Source: Pseudarthrobacter albicanus
GTDB taxonomy: Bacteria > Actinomycetota > Actinomycetes > Actinomycetales > Micrococcaceae
Assembly (NCBI RefSeq): GCF_018224015.1
Contig: NZ_JAGPOT010000014.1
Coordinates: 1 to 64,000, forward strand
Direction of reading: 5' to 3'
DNA length: 64,000 nt
In this document: positions 17,701 through 25,637 of the stretch, piece by piece
Layout: each line of letters opens with the position of its first letter
How positions within the stretch are numbered: the stretch's first letter is position 1
Made by a program: the position numbers and the translations under genes
Notes under the pieces: generated by a model
Told to the model about the DNA's origin: nothing
Seen by the model: only the letters and a program-made list of their open reading frames with translations
The model's database searches: none

Positions 17701-19517
17701 AGGCGGGAAACACGGCCGAGGCTGAACGGATCGTCGGCGAGGCCGAACAGATTGCTGATGCCATCACCGACCAGCACGAGCGCGCGTGGGTGTTGGAGGG
17801 GATCGTCGAGGTCTTGGGCGGGTTGGGTAAAATCGTCGAGGCCGAACGGATCGCGGAGGCCGTCACCGACCAGGACCGGCGGCTGCGGGTGCTGGTCCGG
17901 CTCGCCAGGGCCACAGCGAAGGCAGGCAATACGGCCGAGGCCGAACGGATCGCTGAGACCATCACCGACAATTACCGGCGGGCAGAGGCGCTGGAGTGGA
18001 TCGCTTCGGTCATGGCCAAGGCGGGCAATACGGCCGAGGCCGAACGGATCGCTGAGACCATCACCGACAACTACCGGCGGCTGGGGATTCTGGAGAGGAT
18101 CGTCTGGACCTTGGCCCAGTCGGGCAACACCGTCCAGACAGAACGGATCGCCAGCAAGGTCGAACGGATCGCTGAGTCCATCACCGCGCATCGCCCGCGG
18201 GCTCAGGCGCTGGGGGCGATCGCTTTGGTCATGGCCAGGGCGGGCAATACGGCCGAGGCCGAACGGATCGCGGAGGCCATCTCCAGCCAGCGCCTGCGAA
18301 CAGACGCCCTGATCGGGATCGTCTGGACCCTGGCACAGGCGGGCAATACGGCCGAGGCCGAACGGATCGCCGGCAAGGCCGAACAGATTGCTGATGCCAT
18401 CACCGACCAGAACGAGCGGGCGTGGGGGTTGGTGGGGATCGCCGAGGTCTTGGGCGGGTCGGGTAAAACCGCCGAGGCCGAGCGGATCGCCAGCAAGGCC
18501 GAACGGATCTCCCAGGCAATCACCGACGACGACCAGCGGGCGACGCTGTTGGAGGGGGTCTCCCGGGTCCTGGCCGGGGCAGGTAACATCGCCGAGGCCG
18601 AGCGGATCGCCCAAGCAATCACCGACAACTACCAGCGGGCGACCCTGCTAGCCGGGATCGCCAGAGCCCTGGCCAAGGCCGGTAACATCGCCGAGGCCGA
18701 GCGGATCGCCAGCGACGCCGAACGGATCGCCCAAGCAATCACCGACAATGGCCTGAAGGCGGCGGCGGTGCTGGAGGGGATCGCCGAAGTCTTGGCGGAG
18801 GTGGGCAATACCGCAGAGGCCGAACGGATCGCCGAGGCCATCACCGACCAGGAACGGCGAGCTCAGGCACTGCAGCGGATCGCCGAAGTCTTGGCGGAGG
18901 CGGGCAACACCGCCGAGGCCGAACGGATCGCCGAGACCATTGCCGGCCAGAAAGGGCGAGCTCGGGCGCTGGAGCGAATCGCTGGGGCCTTCGCTGCGGC
19001 GGGCAATACCGCGGAAACCGAACGGTTCGCCGGCAAGGCTGAACGGACCGCCGAGGGCATCACCGACTACTTCTGGCGACCGACGATACTTCAAGGGATC
19101 GCTTGGGCCTTGGCCGAGGTGGGACATACGGCCGAAGCGGAACGAATCGCCGCCGAAGCCGAACGGATCGCCGAGGCCATCACCGACGATCACACGCGGG
19201 CGACGGTGTTGGAGGGGGTCGCCCGAGTCCTGGCCAAAGCCGGCAACATCGCCGAGGCCGAACGGATCGCCGACGCCATCACCGACGATCACACGCGAGC
19301 TCAGGCACTGCAGCGGATCGCCGAAGTCTTGGCGGAGGCGGGCAACACCGCCGAGGCCGAACGGATGGCATGCCGACTGCTATCGACAAACAGTTGGCCC
19401 GACGCAGTGCCGTTGTTGCTTGATCATGGATTAGGTGACGGCGTAAGCAGCTGGCTGACCCTCGATTTGATTTCCAGTCTCGTCGACGATGGACGAGTCC
19501 TCCCGGGAGCGACATAA
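14754..19517 (+). CDS. Trypsin-like protease / STAND NTPase / repeat fusion protein
   Basis: A 1587-residue protein in three parts. Residues about 1-240 form a trypsin-like protease with His38 (LTAAHVF), Asp80 (GGDLAVA) and Ser192 (EGLSGAGIF) as a plausible triad. Residues about 270-680 form a STAND-type NTPase with a Walker A whose first Gly is replaced (ADEWSGKSAL, Lys310) and Walker B YLVLAIDALDED (Asp399). It has a helical arm and a winged-helix-like region with YEWAHETLPAM. From about residue 697 to 1540 there are 23 helical repeats, then a short unique tail. There is no signal peptide. By analogy with STAND proteins, the repeats should sense a ligand, the NTPase oligomerise, and the protease be the effector. 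The target is unknown. Confidence 0.85.
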   Translation: MGMDLRRVVQLWAKDPGGPDRIGTGYLLNDSAVLTAAHVFTPLLAGCNNGILATDDVTVQSRWGARQNIRAVQLVPLGGDLAVAILAQAFTHPLGQAPVRGTLGSKAVIRDTVIAGYPAFALQSEQSEGTTAPGRSGAPAARRQYRRDTQLDGEVSCGTGFGDSTVTVHLKPRHLPEPGVAGPGHSVFEGLSGAGIFIEDYLVGVVREDPHPDHPTVVVGQRLDQVLEPVWETLRSLAGGVLEGHVVDVSLAPKARAVREAHLWQARTILENIPDGRLLDRGAEISRMVRFCTDPTSSYLVWHADEWSGKSALMATFVLEAPASIDVLPFFINSNDTEARTAVHFLASMIDQLVAYLGGFYETASLEVPGATKGRYRDLLARAAAAARDNKRYLVLAIDALDEDEALTRHPRSTTLITDLLPPAVPGLHVIVTTRPYKRVLEATSKDHPFRATPPATLSASQHARSIRDEAAREIVNAAHGEDELPRFILAFLYATQADLAPVELAGLIGQLTGTDQLTTAVVQTQLHTVLRRTVRRRVRADVVTDFGKGSGNEERYEWAHETLPAMVFEQFGPGVFTRPIEVLHQWAAGHQRRGWNIETPGYMETGYPNLLASSRRGAELAVYALDQDRHRWLYNRRGANDQALSEMKQAAAILAGSVPRDIGTLVLLAFGRDRLQERYTYLPAIIPAVWAMLGNVQRAEALARSMRSEIQPEALEGIAKALVGAGNTAEAERIADAITNNYQRAEALATIASAVAKAGNTAEAERMAGKAERIADAITETYVRAQGLEALARILAKAGNTAEAERIAGKAERIADAITDTYVRAQVLEQIAEVLAEAGNTAEAERIADAFTTRHRRLWVLVWIARVLAKAGNTAEAERIAGKAKRIADAITDRERAQALKGIARVLAEAGNTAEAERIAGTITDTSERAEALEWIAGILTEAGNTAEAQRIAAEAERIAGTITDTSVRAHVLVRIAEVLAEAGNTAEAERIVGEAEQIADAITDQHERAWVLEGIVEVLGGLGKIVEAERIAEAVTDQDRRLRVLVRLARATAKAGNTAEAERIAETITDNYRRAEALEWIASVMAKAGNTAEAERIAETITDNYRRLGILERIVWTLAQSGNTVQTERIASKVERIAESITAHRPRAQALGAIALVMARAGNTAEAERIAEAISSQRLRTDALIGIVWTLAQAGNTAEAERIAGKAEQIADAITDQNERAWGLVGIAEVLGGSGKTAEAERIASKAERISQAITDDDQRATLLEGVSRVLAGAGNIAEAERIAQAITDNYQRATLLAGIARALAKAGNIAEAERIASDAERIAQAITDNGLKAAAVLEGIAEVLAEVGNTAEAERIAEAITDQERRAQALQRIAEVLAEAGNTAEAERIAETIAGQKGRARALERIAGAFAAAGNTAETERFAGKAERTAEGITDYFWRPTILQGIAWALAEVGHTAEAERIAAEAERIAEAITDDHTRATVLEGVARVLAKAGNIAEAERIADAITDDHTRAQALQRIAEVLAEAGNTAEAERMACRLLSTNSWPDAVPLLLDHGLGDGVSSWLTLDLISSLVDDGRVLPGAT
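16843..19370 (+). repeat. 23 tandem TPR-like units of 33 or 40 codons
   Basis: The 3' half of the trypsin-STAND gene consists of 23 units built on R-A-x-x-L-x-x-I-A-x-V-L-A-x-A-G-N-T-A-E-A-E-R-I-A-x-A-I-T-D. Short units are about 33 residues. Long units (roughly the 2nd, 3rd, 5th, 7th, 8th, 12th, 14th, 15th, 17th, 20th and 21st) carry one extra heptad such as GKAERIA. At the DNA level the blocks GGCAATACGGCCGAGGCCGA and GAACGGATCGCC recur almost unchanged, so the array could expand, contract or shuffle by recombination. Confidence 0.9.
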
Positions 19518-19717
19518 AACAGACGTTCAGTGGTCGTTCAGCGATCGCACTCCAGACGCAGCATTGATCATCCGTGCAATGTCCGGAGATCAGGGGGTGT
19601 TGCGCTAACCGGTGATCACGGCGAAGAGTGTATTGGAACCCTTGGGTTGCAAGACTGGTAATCGAGACATTCCAACGCCCTTGACACTTCAATGAACTGG
19701 GTGTCTTGCTACTATGT

Positions 19718-20205
19718 CCTGTAAGTAGGAAGCAAAATTGCGATAGTCAACCACTGTTGCGGGACGCGTCCAGCCATCCGGGCTGTCGGCGAGACCGTGC
19801 TTCCGCCGATTCGGAGCCCGCCCGCACGGGGAACGGCCAGCCGATCCACCGGGCGGTGGAGGACCTGACGGGCTGCTTCGAGCGCATCGATGGGGTCGGA
19901 CTTGCCGACCCCGGCACGGGCTTCCCGGCGCGGTGGCTTCACCTCTGCCACGGGATACCGGCCGTCTTCAGGGCACGGGTGAGCCCGGCCCCATAGGAGG
20001 AAGTGCCCTCAACGGCGGCGAGCACGTTCCCGTTCGTGTTCCGTTTCACCCAGGCGATGGCCCGTTGGATGCCGGCGGCGGTCGTGGGGAACGCCTCGGT
20101 GGCGGTGCAGGCACCGGTGGAGGTGTCGACGATCGCGTAGGTGTGGGTCCTGGCGTGGGTGTCCACGCCCATGACGTGGCCATATTCTTCTGCAACGATG
20201 GTCAT
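19718..20205 (-). pseudogene. IS110-family transposase, truncated and frameshifted
   Basis: The minus-strand frame begins MTIVAEEYGHVMGVDTHART and contains the DEDD-type first acidic region (GVDTHARTHTYAIVD) and VEGTSSYGAGLTRAL. It stops at 19939 after GIPWQR. The continuation (VAEVKPPRREARAGVGKSDP, then IDALEAARQVL) is readable only in another frame. The C-terminal transposase_20 half is missing. It is a dead IS110 copy of about 490 bases lying after the trypsin-STAND gene. Confidence 0.8.
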
Positions 20206-20553
20206 TGCGGCTCTTTCCTTCCTGGAAGCAGGTGCCGTGGATCGGCGTCGGCCTGGAAGGGTTCTTTCGAGGCAGCTCTCTAATGAGTCACAGGTGGCAC
20301 CCTGGACGACCTTCTAGCAAGCCATCGGAAGAGAACAGGCCGGCGCCAGCCCCACCGAACGGACAGATCATGAAAAGGACACCGGGACCGGGTCAGAGTC
20401 AACGGGAGTCAGGTTCAGCAGGACTGGCAGCCATCCTGCCAGCCAGGCACCAGGCCAGCCACCAACCATTAGAGAGTCAACGCGCCCTCGACTGCGGCCC
20501 CGGCAGACCGGTAGAGTTCCCGCAACCGTTCCGGACACTTATTGGGGGGCATC
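20206..20553. other. Intergenic stretch without a visible gene
   Basis: About 350 bases between the IS110 remnant and the carboxypeptidase gene. It probably includes the non-coding end of the IS110 copy and the promoter of the downstream gene. No clear -35/-10 pair, repeat or terminator stands out, and the frames are Pro/Arg-rich. Confidence 0.35.
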
Positions 20554-21231
20554 GTGCTTAAAGGAATCAGCAGGATGAGAGGTGCCGTGGCGGGGCTGGT
20601 GCTGTCGCTGGGGATGATCGCACCGTCGGTGCCGGCAGTGGCCTCGGAGGGCTACGACATCGCTTCCGCCTCCAGCCTGCAGGTGGTGGTCAACAAGCAC
20701 CGGCAGCTGAACCCGGCCGCGTATGTGCCGGGGCCGCTGGTCAGGGTCCAGGGGGAACAGTTGCGGGCGCAGGCCGCGGACGCCTACAAGCAGTTTGCCA
20801 AAGCAGCCAAGGCCGCCGGCGTGAACATCATGCCGATCAGCGGCTACCGTTCGTTCAGCCAGCAGGCCAGCCTCTATGACAGCTACGTTCTCCAGTACGG
20901 ACAGGCGACGGCGGATACCCTTTCCGCCAGACCCGGCTACAGCGAACACCAGACCGGCCTGGCGATGGACATCGGTAATGCCAGCGGAATCTGCGCCCTG
21001 CAAGCCTGCTTCGCAAATACCCCGGCGGGACGGTGGGCGGCTGCGCACGGCTGGGAGTACGGTTTCATCATCCGATATCCGGCCGGGGCCGAGGCCACTA
21101 CCGGCTACACCTACGAGCCGTGGCATCTGCGCTATGTGGGACCGGACCTCGCCCTGGATATGAAAAACCGCGGCATTGCCACCCTGGAGGATTACTTCGG
21201 TCTGGAAGCGGCCCCGGATTATCTCCCATAA
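20554..21231 (+). CDS. VanY-type D-alanyl-D-alanine carboxypeptidase, secreted
   Basis: A GTG preceded by GGGGGG gives 225 residues; a TTG further up is also in frame. A signal peptide is visible (RMRGAVAGLVLSLGMIAPS, likely cleaved after PAVASE). The M15/VanY core has SGYRSFSQQASLYDSYV, zinc ligands His and Asp in GYSEHQTGLAMDIG, and the catalytic Glu plus third ligand His in YEPWHLRYVG. It should trim peptidoglycan stem peptides outside the membrane. It is flanked on both sides by transposon remnants, so its link to the defence genes may be accidental. Confidence 0.9.
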   Translation: MLKGISRMRGAVAGLVLSLGMIAPSVPAVASEGYDIASASSLQVVVNKHRQLNPAAYVPGPLVRVQGEQLRAQAADAYKQFAKAAKAAGVNIMPISGYRSFSQQASLYDSYVLQYGQATADTLSARPGYSEHQTGLAMDIGNASGICALQACFANTPAGRWAAAHGWEYGFIIRYPAGAEATTGYTYEPWHLRYVGPDLALDMKNRGIATLEDYFGLEAAPDYLP

Positions 21232-21536
21232 TGGATCCTCTTCCCCGTCGTGCAGTCGGTTGAACGGCAGGCCTGGGGAGGTTTCTGAACCTTCACGGGC
21301 CTGGTGCGGCCAAGAGCCGGGCCGGCAGAGCTGGCCGAGCCGCGAAGGACCGACCGGCCCGGGTCCCGCCGGCAGGTTGTGACATTCTCACCCCTACCCC
21401 CTGCCCGGCAATCACTTTGGCCAGCTGCCACTTTGGCCAGCTGCGCTCTGGGCTGGGCCGCCCACCTTCGCACGGCGAAAATTTGCCGGAGATCCACACA
21501 GCGCTCAGGGTGTCCCGGGCGACCGGGCCCGGTGCT
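21232..21536. other. Intergenic stretch without a visible gene
   Basis: About 305 bases between the carboxypeptidase and a resolvase pseudogene on the opposite strand. It contains a small direct duplication (TTTGGCCAGCTGCCAC near 21416-21440) and GC-rich inverted segments, but no clear T-tailed terminator and no convincing coding sequence. Confidence 0.35.
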
Positions 21537-22107
21537 TTAACCTCCTGCCCTCAGGTATTGGTAGAAGGTTTCGCGGCTGATCCCGAATTCACGGGCCAGG
21601 CCGGTCTTCTGCTCCCCCGCGCCGGCCCGCCGCCGCAGCTCCCCCGCCTTCTCGGGTGAGAGCGCTTTCCTGCGTCCGCGGTAGGCTCCGCGTGCCTTGG
21701 CCAGGGTGATGCCTTCGCGCTGGCGTTCACCGATCAGGGCCCGTTCAAATTCGGCGAAGGCGCCCATGACGGAGAGCATCAGGTTCGCCATGGGGGAATC
21801 CTCCCCGGTGAAGACCAGATGCTCTTTAAGGAACTCGATCCGCACACCCTTTGTGGTCAGCCTCTGCATCAGCGACCGTAGGTCATCAAGGTTGCGGGCG
21901 AGCCGATGCTGTGCACCACAAGGGTGTCCCCGTCCCGGATGAAGCGCAGAAGCTCATCCAGCTGCGGGCGTTTCGTGTCCTTGCCCGAGGCCCTGTCGGT
22001 GAAGATCCTGTCCAGCTCGATCCCCTCGAGCTGGCGCTGGGTGTTCTGGTCCAGGCTGTTGACCTGATGTATCCGATGCACTGCCCGGCCATGATGCCTT
22101 CCGTCAC
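21537..22107 (-). pseudogene. Serine recombinase with two frameshifts
   Basis: The whole length of a resolvase/invertase is recognisable, but in three frames. It starts MAGQCIGYIR near 22107, then reads SLDQNTQRQLEGIELDRIFT and LLRFIRDGDTLVVHSI after a one-base loss near 22068. After a second slip near 21885 (where MDRLARN would be expected) it continues RLARNLDDLRSLMQRL to the terminal helix-turn-helix GLAREFGISRETFYQYLRAG. Both breaks lie in the catalytic domain, so the gene is inactive unless the sequence has errors. Confidence 0.85.
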
Positions 22108-22500
22108 GAAGAGTGTGAGGTTGAATCCTAAAACCCCTACCCCCGAGTGCCAAGAAACTGGAAAAGCGACCCTAATCTGACATGGCTGCCCGCCACGGTC
22201 CTGACGTCAATCACGGGTATACCCCAACCGGACGTCAAAACCCGGATGCCTATTCCACGACTCCCTGTGATGGTCCTGAGGGCGTCGATTCTCTAGGATC
22301 GTTCATCGTCCTGAAAGCTCGATGCCCAGAACGAATTGTTTGTCGCGCGGCCCCGGCCCCTGCGTAGTGCGTGCCACACTTCTCCGGTGGAAGTTCCGAC
22401 CGGGATCCCGGGATTTGAATCCCGCTGCCTTCCGGGCCTCCGGGCCGCAAACACGGCCGGGCGCGCCTCACGGCGTCTCGAGCCGGTCATCATGGCGGGC
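22108..22500. other. Intergenic stretch without a visible gene
   Basis: About 390 bases upstream of the resolvase remnant and downstream of the RES toxin gene. A self-complementary CGGGATTTGAATCCCG hairpin lies at 22413-22428. It resembles a tRNA T-arm at first sight but is not part of a folded tRNA. No gene is seen. Confidence 0.4.
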
Positions 22501-23259
22501 TTACCAGATCTTGATGCCGAAGCGTCCGGCCACAGTCTGCAGGGCTGTGTTCCGGGTGGAGATCGGCGCACCGTCGTCGGAGGTCATCTCATCGCCGTCC
22601 AGGCCGTCATCGCGGCGGCGCAGCCAGTACGCCCAGCAATCCCCTCCCCCGTGCTTGCTCTTGAACCGAATACCCAGGGGCAGGCTCCCGTCATCCAGGA
22701 TCTGCTTCCGGATCCAGGCGGCCACCATGGTTGTCGCCGCCCGGTCCTCTCCGTGCAGGACCCCCAGGGAGAGCTGCGTGAGGCCCAGCTCGCCGTGCAG
22801 CTGCGTGCCGATGCCGGCGCTGACGGCCGCGATGGAGTCGGGGTGCCCGACATCGACCCACCAGCCGGTGCTGCCCAGGGTGAGCTCGTAGATACTGCGG
22901 CGGTCGCGCCAGTGCTTGGCCAGGAAGCCGGGCCCGACATGATTGCCCCACTCGGCGATGACGGAGCGCAGGTAGACATCGAGGCTCATCCCCATGAAGT
23001 CGGCATCCTTCTGCAGCGGGTGCTTGGCGCCGAGCGTCAGGGCATAGCCGGAGAGGACCTCCGCGAAGGCGATCTCCTCATCGGCGGAGATGTAGAGCGT
23101 GGAGCCCGGCGTGTCGTAGCGGTTCCAGTCGGCCGGATCATCCCCGGCCAGGCGTTCCGGCGGGTCCAGAGGACCGCGGTTCGTGGTGGCGATCCGGCAT
23201 CCGGTCCGGAAATCATCCGTGATCCAGAGGCCCGTTTTCGTGCACTTTCGCCCGCTCAA
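22501..23259 (-). CDS. RES-domain toxin (NAD-depleting family)
   Basis: The frame carries an RES fold: GCRIATTNRGPLDPPERL with the conserved Arg, WNRYDTPGSTLYISADEEIA, and FAEVL with the conserved Glu, then GTQLHGELGLTQLSLGVLHG. RES toxins of the MbcT/ParT type consume or modify NAD. No ATG is well placed; a TTG at 23259 overlapping the antitoxin stop gives about 252 residues and is the best guess. The frame remains open upstream inside the antitoxin gene. The C-terminal part (GDCWAYWLRRRDDGLDGDEM) is longer than in minimal RES proteins. Confidence 0.8.
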   Translation of the reverse strand: MSGRKCTKTGLWITDDFRTGCRIATTNRGPLDPPERLAGDDPADWNRYDTPGSTLYISADEEIAFAEVLSGYALTLGAKHPLQKDADFMGMSLDVYLRSVIAEWGNHVGPGFLAKHWRDRRSIYELTLGSTGWWVDVGHPDSIAAVSAGIGTQLHGELGLTQLSLGVLHGEDRAATTMVAAWIRKQILDDGSLPLGIRFKSKHGGGDCWAYWLRRRDDGLDGDEMTSDDGAPISTRNTALQTVAGRFGIKIW

Positions 23260-23639
23260 ACGTCCTGCCTGTCCTCGAGGAACGCCGTCAGCGCCCGGGC
23301 AACTTCCTTGTGGCGGTCTTCGCGGATGGCAGTCAGCGGGGTGTCCTCCCCCAGGAACGGGTTCCCTCCGACGAACCACGCGCGCGCGATCGCGTCGGTC
23401 TCGGCGTCGGCGATCGCGATCCACACGCGGTGTGCCAGATACAGGCGCTTCTGGAAGGAGGGGCCGGGCGTCGGGCCGTTGGGCTTCGCCCATTTGTGCG
23501 GCAGCTTGGGGTCCTTGGAACCAGCCAGTGTGGCCACCAAGAGGGGACCGAGGTGGGAGTTCAGACGCCGCACAACCTCGTGAATATCCAACCTCGCGGT
23601 CGCGCTGTGGCCGGCAGTGATGGTCGCAGAGATGCTCAT
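23256..23639 (-). CDS. Xre/MbcA/ParS-type antitoxin
   Basis: A 127-residue protein starting MSISATITAGHSATARLDIH at 23639. The C-terminal half (ARAWFVGGNPFLGEDTPLTA, then VARALTAFLED) matches the DUF2384/MbcA-ParS toxin-binding domain, with its GNPxLGxxxP motif. The N-terminal half is helical with a helix-turn-helix-like part (LDIHEVVRRLNSHLGPLLVA). It is directly followed by, and overlaps, the RES toxin gene, the standard antitoxin-first order. It probably autoregulates from its own upstream region (23640-23700). Confidence 0.8.
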   Translation of the reverse strand: MSISATITAGHSATARLDIHEVVRRLNSHLGPLLVATLAGSKDPKLPHKWAKPNGPTPGPSFQKRLYLAHRVWIAIADAETDAIARAWFVGGNPFLGEDTPLTAIREDRHKEVARALTAFLEDRQDV

Positions 23640-23865
23640 AACCACTAGAATAACACCCAAATTACACTGCACCTCCACCCGGGCTGAACCCGTCCGTGGA
23701 ATCATGACCGAAGGGGGCGTACGGGGCCCGATTCCGGCTAGGGTCCGGAGACGGAACCCGGGGCACCCATTTATCGGGGGGTCTTCACTGTCCCGAAAGT
23801 TGTTCTGAACGGTCTCCGTGGGACGCCCGAAGGGGAAGAATTGTGGAACGAAAATCGGTCGTGTG

Positions 23866-24051
23866 TCGCGCCTTGGCGACCGCCGTCCCTTCGCGGGGGC
23901 GCATCCGGAGCAGGTCCGCCTCGAACTCGGTCAACATTCCCGCGACGTTGAGCAGCAGCAGGCCTACCGGATCAGTCGGGTCGTAAGGGCTGCCGCCAAG
24001 ACTGAGCACTGCCCCCTTGGCCGTCAGCTCGTCGGCGATGTCCCCTGGCAT
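23866..24051 (-). pseudogene. Internal fragment of a serine recombinase
   Basis: The segment GDIADELTAKGAVLSLGGSP, YDPTDPVGLLLLNVAGMLTE and FEADLLRMRPREGTAVAKA corresponds to the middle of a Tn3-type resolvase, closely similar to the copy at 2751-3174. The catalytic N-terminus and the DNA-binding C-terminus are missing. Beyond about 23866 the frame reads unrelated sequence. Confidence 0.85.
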
Positions 24052-24200
24052 TGGAAAGGGATCGGGGCTACATTGTCGTGTTCGCTTGCATCGGCATCCG
24101 TTCGCTTCGCTGCGAAGCTCGGTAGCGGACCGGAACCCGCTGACGTCTCCCCGGGCGCGGGTGTATCGTCGTCATACCCTGCTGGTGAAGGAGGATGGCC

Positions 24201-25637
24201 ATGCCTGATCTTGATGACGCCGTGTCAGCGTTCCGGGAGTCGTTCGGCGGTGAAGTGATTGCCCCCAGCGATGCTGGCTACGACCAGGCACGGTCGGTCT
24301 GGAACGGCGACATTGACCGCAGGCCCGCCCTCATCGTTCGCCCGTCCGGTGCTCCCGCAGTGGCCCAGGCCATCACCTTTGCGCGCGGAGAAGGGCTCGA
24401 AGTGTCAGTTCGCGGAGGCGGGCACAGTTATGCTGGCCACGGCGTTTGCGACGGCGGCCTGATGATCGACCTCAGCCGGCTGGACGAGATAGCCGTGGAT
24501 GCTCCGGCACGACGGGTGCGCTGTGGTGGGGGAACCACCTGGGGCCAACTCGATGCAGCCACGCAGGAACACAGCCTTGCCGTCACCGGCGGCTTCATCA
24601 GTACGACGGGAGTCGGCGGGCTGACGCTGGGCGGAGGAATGGGCTGGCTCACCGCACGGGCCGGGTTGAGCTGCGACAACCTCGTCTCGGCAGAGATTGT
24701 CACCGCGGACGGACGTACCGTCACTGCGTCCCAGGACGATAACCCGGAACTTTTCTGGGCCCTTCGCGGCGGCGGAGGCAACTTCGGCATTGTCACCACC
24801 TTTGAGTTCGCCCTTCATGACGTGCCGCAACTGACTCAACTGGGCATGTTCTTTTGGGACGTCGAGCACGGCCGTGAGGGTCTGCGGTTCAGCCGCGACC
24901 TGGTCAGATCATTGCCCGATGACATGGGTTCCCTGATCGCCGGGCTGAGCGCCCCCGAGGCGCCCTTCGTGCCTGCCGAATACCAGGGCAAGCCGGGATT
25001 CGCCGTCCTCGTCGCCGGTTGGGGCACGCCCGAGGAGCACGCTGCCGCGGTCGCACCGGTGCAGCGGATGACGTCTCCACCCCAATGGCAGCTCATCACC
25101 CCCGTCCCGTACGTCCAGCTGCAGCAGATGTTCAACGAAGATTCCCCTTGGGGTGTTTACAACTATGAAAAGGCGCTGTACCTGGACGAGCTAAGCGACG
25201 AGGCTATCGACATATTCGTCGATCAGCTGCCGCGGAAGACCTCACCCCTGTCCTTTGTCCCCGTCTTCCCGCTCTCCGGGGCCTTCAGCCGAACGGACGA
25301 CCAGGCCACGGCCTTCGGCGGCAGCAGGAACGGAGCTTGGGTCTTTAACATCTCGGCGACCTGCTCCACCCCCGAACTGCTGGACAAAGACCGGGAGTGG
25401 GTACGGGACTTCTGGAAGGCCCTGCGTCCCCAGGCGGCAAGTTCCGGCGGCTACGTCAACTTCCTCACGGAAGCCGACCAGGACCGGGTCCGCATCTCCT
25501 ACGGACCCGAAAAGTATGACCAGCTGGCCCGGATTAAGGCAGCCTGGGATCCTGAGAATGTCTTTCACCGCAACGCCAACATCCGCCCCGCCGCAGGCAC
25601 CCCGGCGGCGGCCACGCCAAGCAGTGAACTGGCCTGA
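24201..25637 (+). CDS. FAD-linked oxidase, berberine bridge enzyme type
   Basis: Two ATGs (24195, 24201) follow GAAGGAGG; the second has the better spacing and gives 478 residues. The PCMH FAD-binding domain is clear: VSVRGGGHSYAGHGVCDGGL with the His used for covalent FAD attachment, GGGTTWGQLDAATQEH, TGVGGLTLGGGMGWLTARAG and LRGGGGNFGIVTTFEF. The C-terminal BBE segment is YVNFLTEADQDRVRISYG, ending in WDPENVFHRNANI. It oxidises small alcohols, sugars or amines with oxygen as acceptor; substrate unknown. It stands alone between recombinase and transposase fragments. Confidence 0.9.
   Translation: MPDLDDAVSAFRESFGGEVIAPSDAGYDQARSVWNGDIDRRPALIVRPSGAPAVAQAITFARGEGLEVSVRGGGHSYAGHGVCDGGLMIDLSRLDEIAVDAPARRVRCGGGTTWGQLDAATQEHSLAVTGGFISTTGVGGLTLGGGMGWLTARAGLSCDNLVSAEIVTADGRTVTASQDDNPELFWALRGGGGNFGIVTTFEFALHDVPQLTQLGMFFWDVEHGREGLRFSRDLVRSLPDDMGSLIAGLSAPEAPFVPAEYQGKPGFAVLVAGWGTPEEHAAAVAPVQRMTSPPQWQLITPVPYVQLQQMFNEDSPWGVYNYEKALYLDELSDEAIDIFVDQLPRKTSPLSFVPVFPLSGAFSRTDDQATAFGGSRNGAWVFNISATCSTPELLDKDREWVRDFWKALRPQAASSGGYVNFLTEADQDRVRISYGPEKYDQLARIKAAWDPENVFHRNANIRPAAGTPAAATPSSELA

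Noticed and set aside
16749..18614. A 621-residue open frame on the minus strand opposite the repeat array
   Set aside because: It is Gly/Asp/Leu-repetitive purely because it mirrors the tandem repeats of the real plus-strand gene; no start signal or fold.
22395..22470. tRNA gene or attachment site suggested by GGGATTTGAATCCC
   Set aside because: The motif is self-complementary and no acceptor, D or anticodon stems can be drawn around it.
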